Part shown: positions 62,993 through 64,000 of the stretch, in pieces
How positions within the stretch are numbered: position 1 is the first letter of the stretch
Layout of the letters: each line of letters begins with the position of its first letter
Source: Pseudomonas sp. UYIF39
GTDB taxonomy: Bacteria > Pseudomonadota > Gammaproteobacteria > Pseudomonadales > Pseudomonadaceae
Reading direction: 5' to 3'
Assembly (NCBI RefSeq): GCF_029963765.1
Contig: NZ_JALBYU010000005.1
Coordinates: forward strand, 1 to 64,000
DNA: 64,000 bases
The notes under the pieces: generated by a model
Database searches by the model: none
Seen by the model: the letters and a program-made list of their open reading frames with translations, nothing else
Told to the model about the DNA's origin: nothing
Made by a program: the position numbers and the translations under genes

Positions 62993-64000
62993 TCATAAAC
63001 GGATCGACAGGCCATCGGCCAAGGATTGGCGATACGCACGCCAGGCCGGCACGCTGCCCATCAGCAACGCGGCGATCAGGATGCCACCGAGCAGCGTCCA
63101 CTCATATTCGCTCGGCCATGCCAGCGGCAGGTACAAGCCGTAATTGGCCTGCACATAACCTTGGGCCAAGGCGATGCCCACATATAAAAGACCCACCCCG
63201 GCAATCACGCCCGACAGCGCCAAGGCAAACGCCTCCAGCACCAGCAATGTCGCGATGTGCCACGGCCGAGCCCCTACCGAACGCAGAATCGCCATCTCCC
63301 GACGGCGTTCGTTGAGGCTGGTAAGGATTGCCGTGAGCATGCCGATCAGCCCGGTCAGCACCACGAACAGCGAGACCACGAACAAGGCTTTTTCCGCGGT
63401 ACTCATCAAACTCCACAGCTCTTGCAACGCCACGCCCGGCAGGATCGCCAGCATCGGCTCACCCAGGAATTCATTGATCTCGCGCTGCAGTGCGAAGGTC
63501 GAAATCTTGCTGTTGAGGCCGAGCATGAACGCGGTGATCGCTTGCGGCGTTAGGTCCATGTTGCGTGCCTGATCGGCACTGATCCGACCGTTGCCACGCG
63601 CCGGTACGCCGTTGTGCCAGTCGATGTGAATCGCTTCCATCCCACCGAGGCTGATGTGCAACGTGCGGTCCACCGGGGTGCCGGTGCGTTTGAGAATGCC
63701 GACCACGGTGAACGGCTTGTCGTCGTGCTTGACCAGGCTGATCACCGCCACGCCGTGGGCCAGCACCAGTTTGTCACCGAGTTTGTAGTGCAGCGCATCG
63801 GCCACTTCGGCACCGAGCACCACTTCGAACGGGTCAGTAGCAAAGGCGCGGCCGTCGGCCAGTTCCAGGTGTTGCTGATGACCGTACTGATAGTGTTCGA
63901 AGTACGCCTCGGTAGTGCCCATCACCCGGTAACCTCGATGCGAATCGCCGAGGGACATCGGGATCGCCCACTTCACTTTCGGGTTGTTGGCGAAGTGCTC
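62993..64000 (-). CDS. FtsX/MacB-type ABC permease (partial)
   Basis: The N-terminal part lies beyond the window end; the frame is open from 64000 to the stop at 62993, about 335 residues of the C-terminal part. A periplasmic MacB-like region (LPGVALQELWSLMSTAEKA) is followed by three membrane segments, with the FtsX-like block SLNERRREMAILRSVGARP and the ending SVPAWRAYRQSLADGLSIRL. Such permeases move lipoproteins, toxins or lipids with a MacB/LolD-type ATPase. The stop overlaps the alternative start of the DUF3299 gene, so the two are one operon. Confidence 0.85.
   Translation of the reverse strand, partial: EHFANNPKVKWAIPMSLGDSHRGYRVMGTTEAYFEHYQYGHQQHLELADGRAFATDPFEVVLGAEVADALHYKLGDKLVLAHGVAVISLVKHDDKPFTVVGILKRTGTPVDRTLHISLGGMEAIHIDWHNGVPARGNGRISADQARNMDLTPQAITAFMLGLNSKISTFALQREINEFLGEPMLAILPGVALQELWSLMSTAEKALFVVSLFVVLTGLIGMLTAILTSLNERRREMAILRSVGARPWHIATLLVLEAFALALSGVIAGVGLLYVGIALAQGYVQANYGLYLPLAWPSEYEWTLLGGILIAALLMGSVPAWRAYRQSLADGLSIRL

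Overview
The window is chromosomal DNA of a Pseudomonas, most likely of the P. fluorescens group. The grounds are gene order (birA-coaX-SPOR-tRNAs-tuf-secE-nusG, then the beta, str, S10, spc and alpha ribosomal operons, then katA-ferritin-uvrA-MFS-ssb, which is the order I know from P. aeruginosa), REP/REPIN palindromes of the type common in fluorescent pseudomonads, and GC-rich coding with GTG/TTG starts. Nothing looks like a plasmid, a prophage, an insertion sequence or a CRISPR array. All assignments come from reading the sequence; no database search or alignment was run.

Region 1 (1-34.4 kb) is the information-processing core, all on the + strand. It opens with a strong terminator, probably of an rRNA operon lying outside the window, then birA, coaX and a SPOR-domain gene. 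The tRNA-Tyr/Gly/Thr cluster, a first tuf gene, tRNA-Trp, secE and nusG follow. Next come rplKAJL-rpoBC, rpsL-rpsG-fusA-tuf, the S10 and spc operons with secY and rpmJ, and rpsM-rpsK-rpsD-rpoA-rplQ. Readable control signals divide this run: terminators, attenuator-like hairpins, an L10-type leader, a candidate L1 operator, and several -35/-10 promoters, some sharing a TAGAAT -10 and a GC-rich discriminator.

Region 2 (34.4-41.8 kb) handles stress and DNA maintenance: catalase, a ferritin-like protein without the haem methionine, UvrA on the - strand with a degenerate LexA-box candidate, a YajR-like MFS transporter and SSB.

Region 3 (41.8-55 kb) is accessory. It holds a large OsmC-YcaO fusion, an isochorismatase-like hydrolase divergent from a GlxA/AraC-type regulator, a DUF3182 ATP-grasp-like gene overlapping an alpha/beta hydrolase, and a ybhP-clsB-ybhN membrane-lipid operon headed by what looks like an internally deleted DUF72 gene. 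An AraJ/YdhP-like MFS transporter and a large MscS channel follow. REP palindromes sit in the gaps.

Region 4 (55-64 kb) carries the helicase Lhr, an overlapping pair of SDR genes (one RmlD-like with its catalytic Tyr/Lys replaced, one intact epimerase), the outer-membrane channel OprG with a well-placed ANR-like box, a DUF3299 lipoprotein-like or secreted protein, and a FtsX/MacB-type permease cut by the window end. I found no clearly new multi-gene defence or mobile system. The best candidates for undescribed biology are the DUF3182/hydrolase pair, the degenerate RmlD-like/epimerase pair, the OsmC-YcaO fusion and the DUF3299-permease unit.
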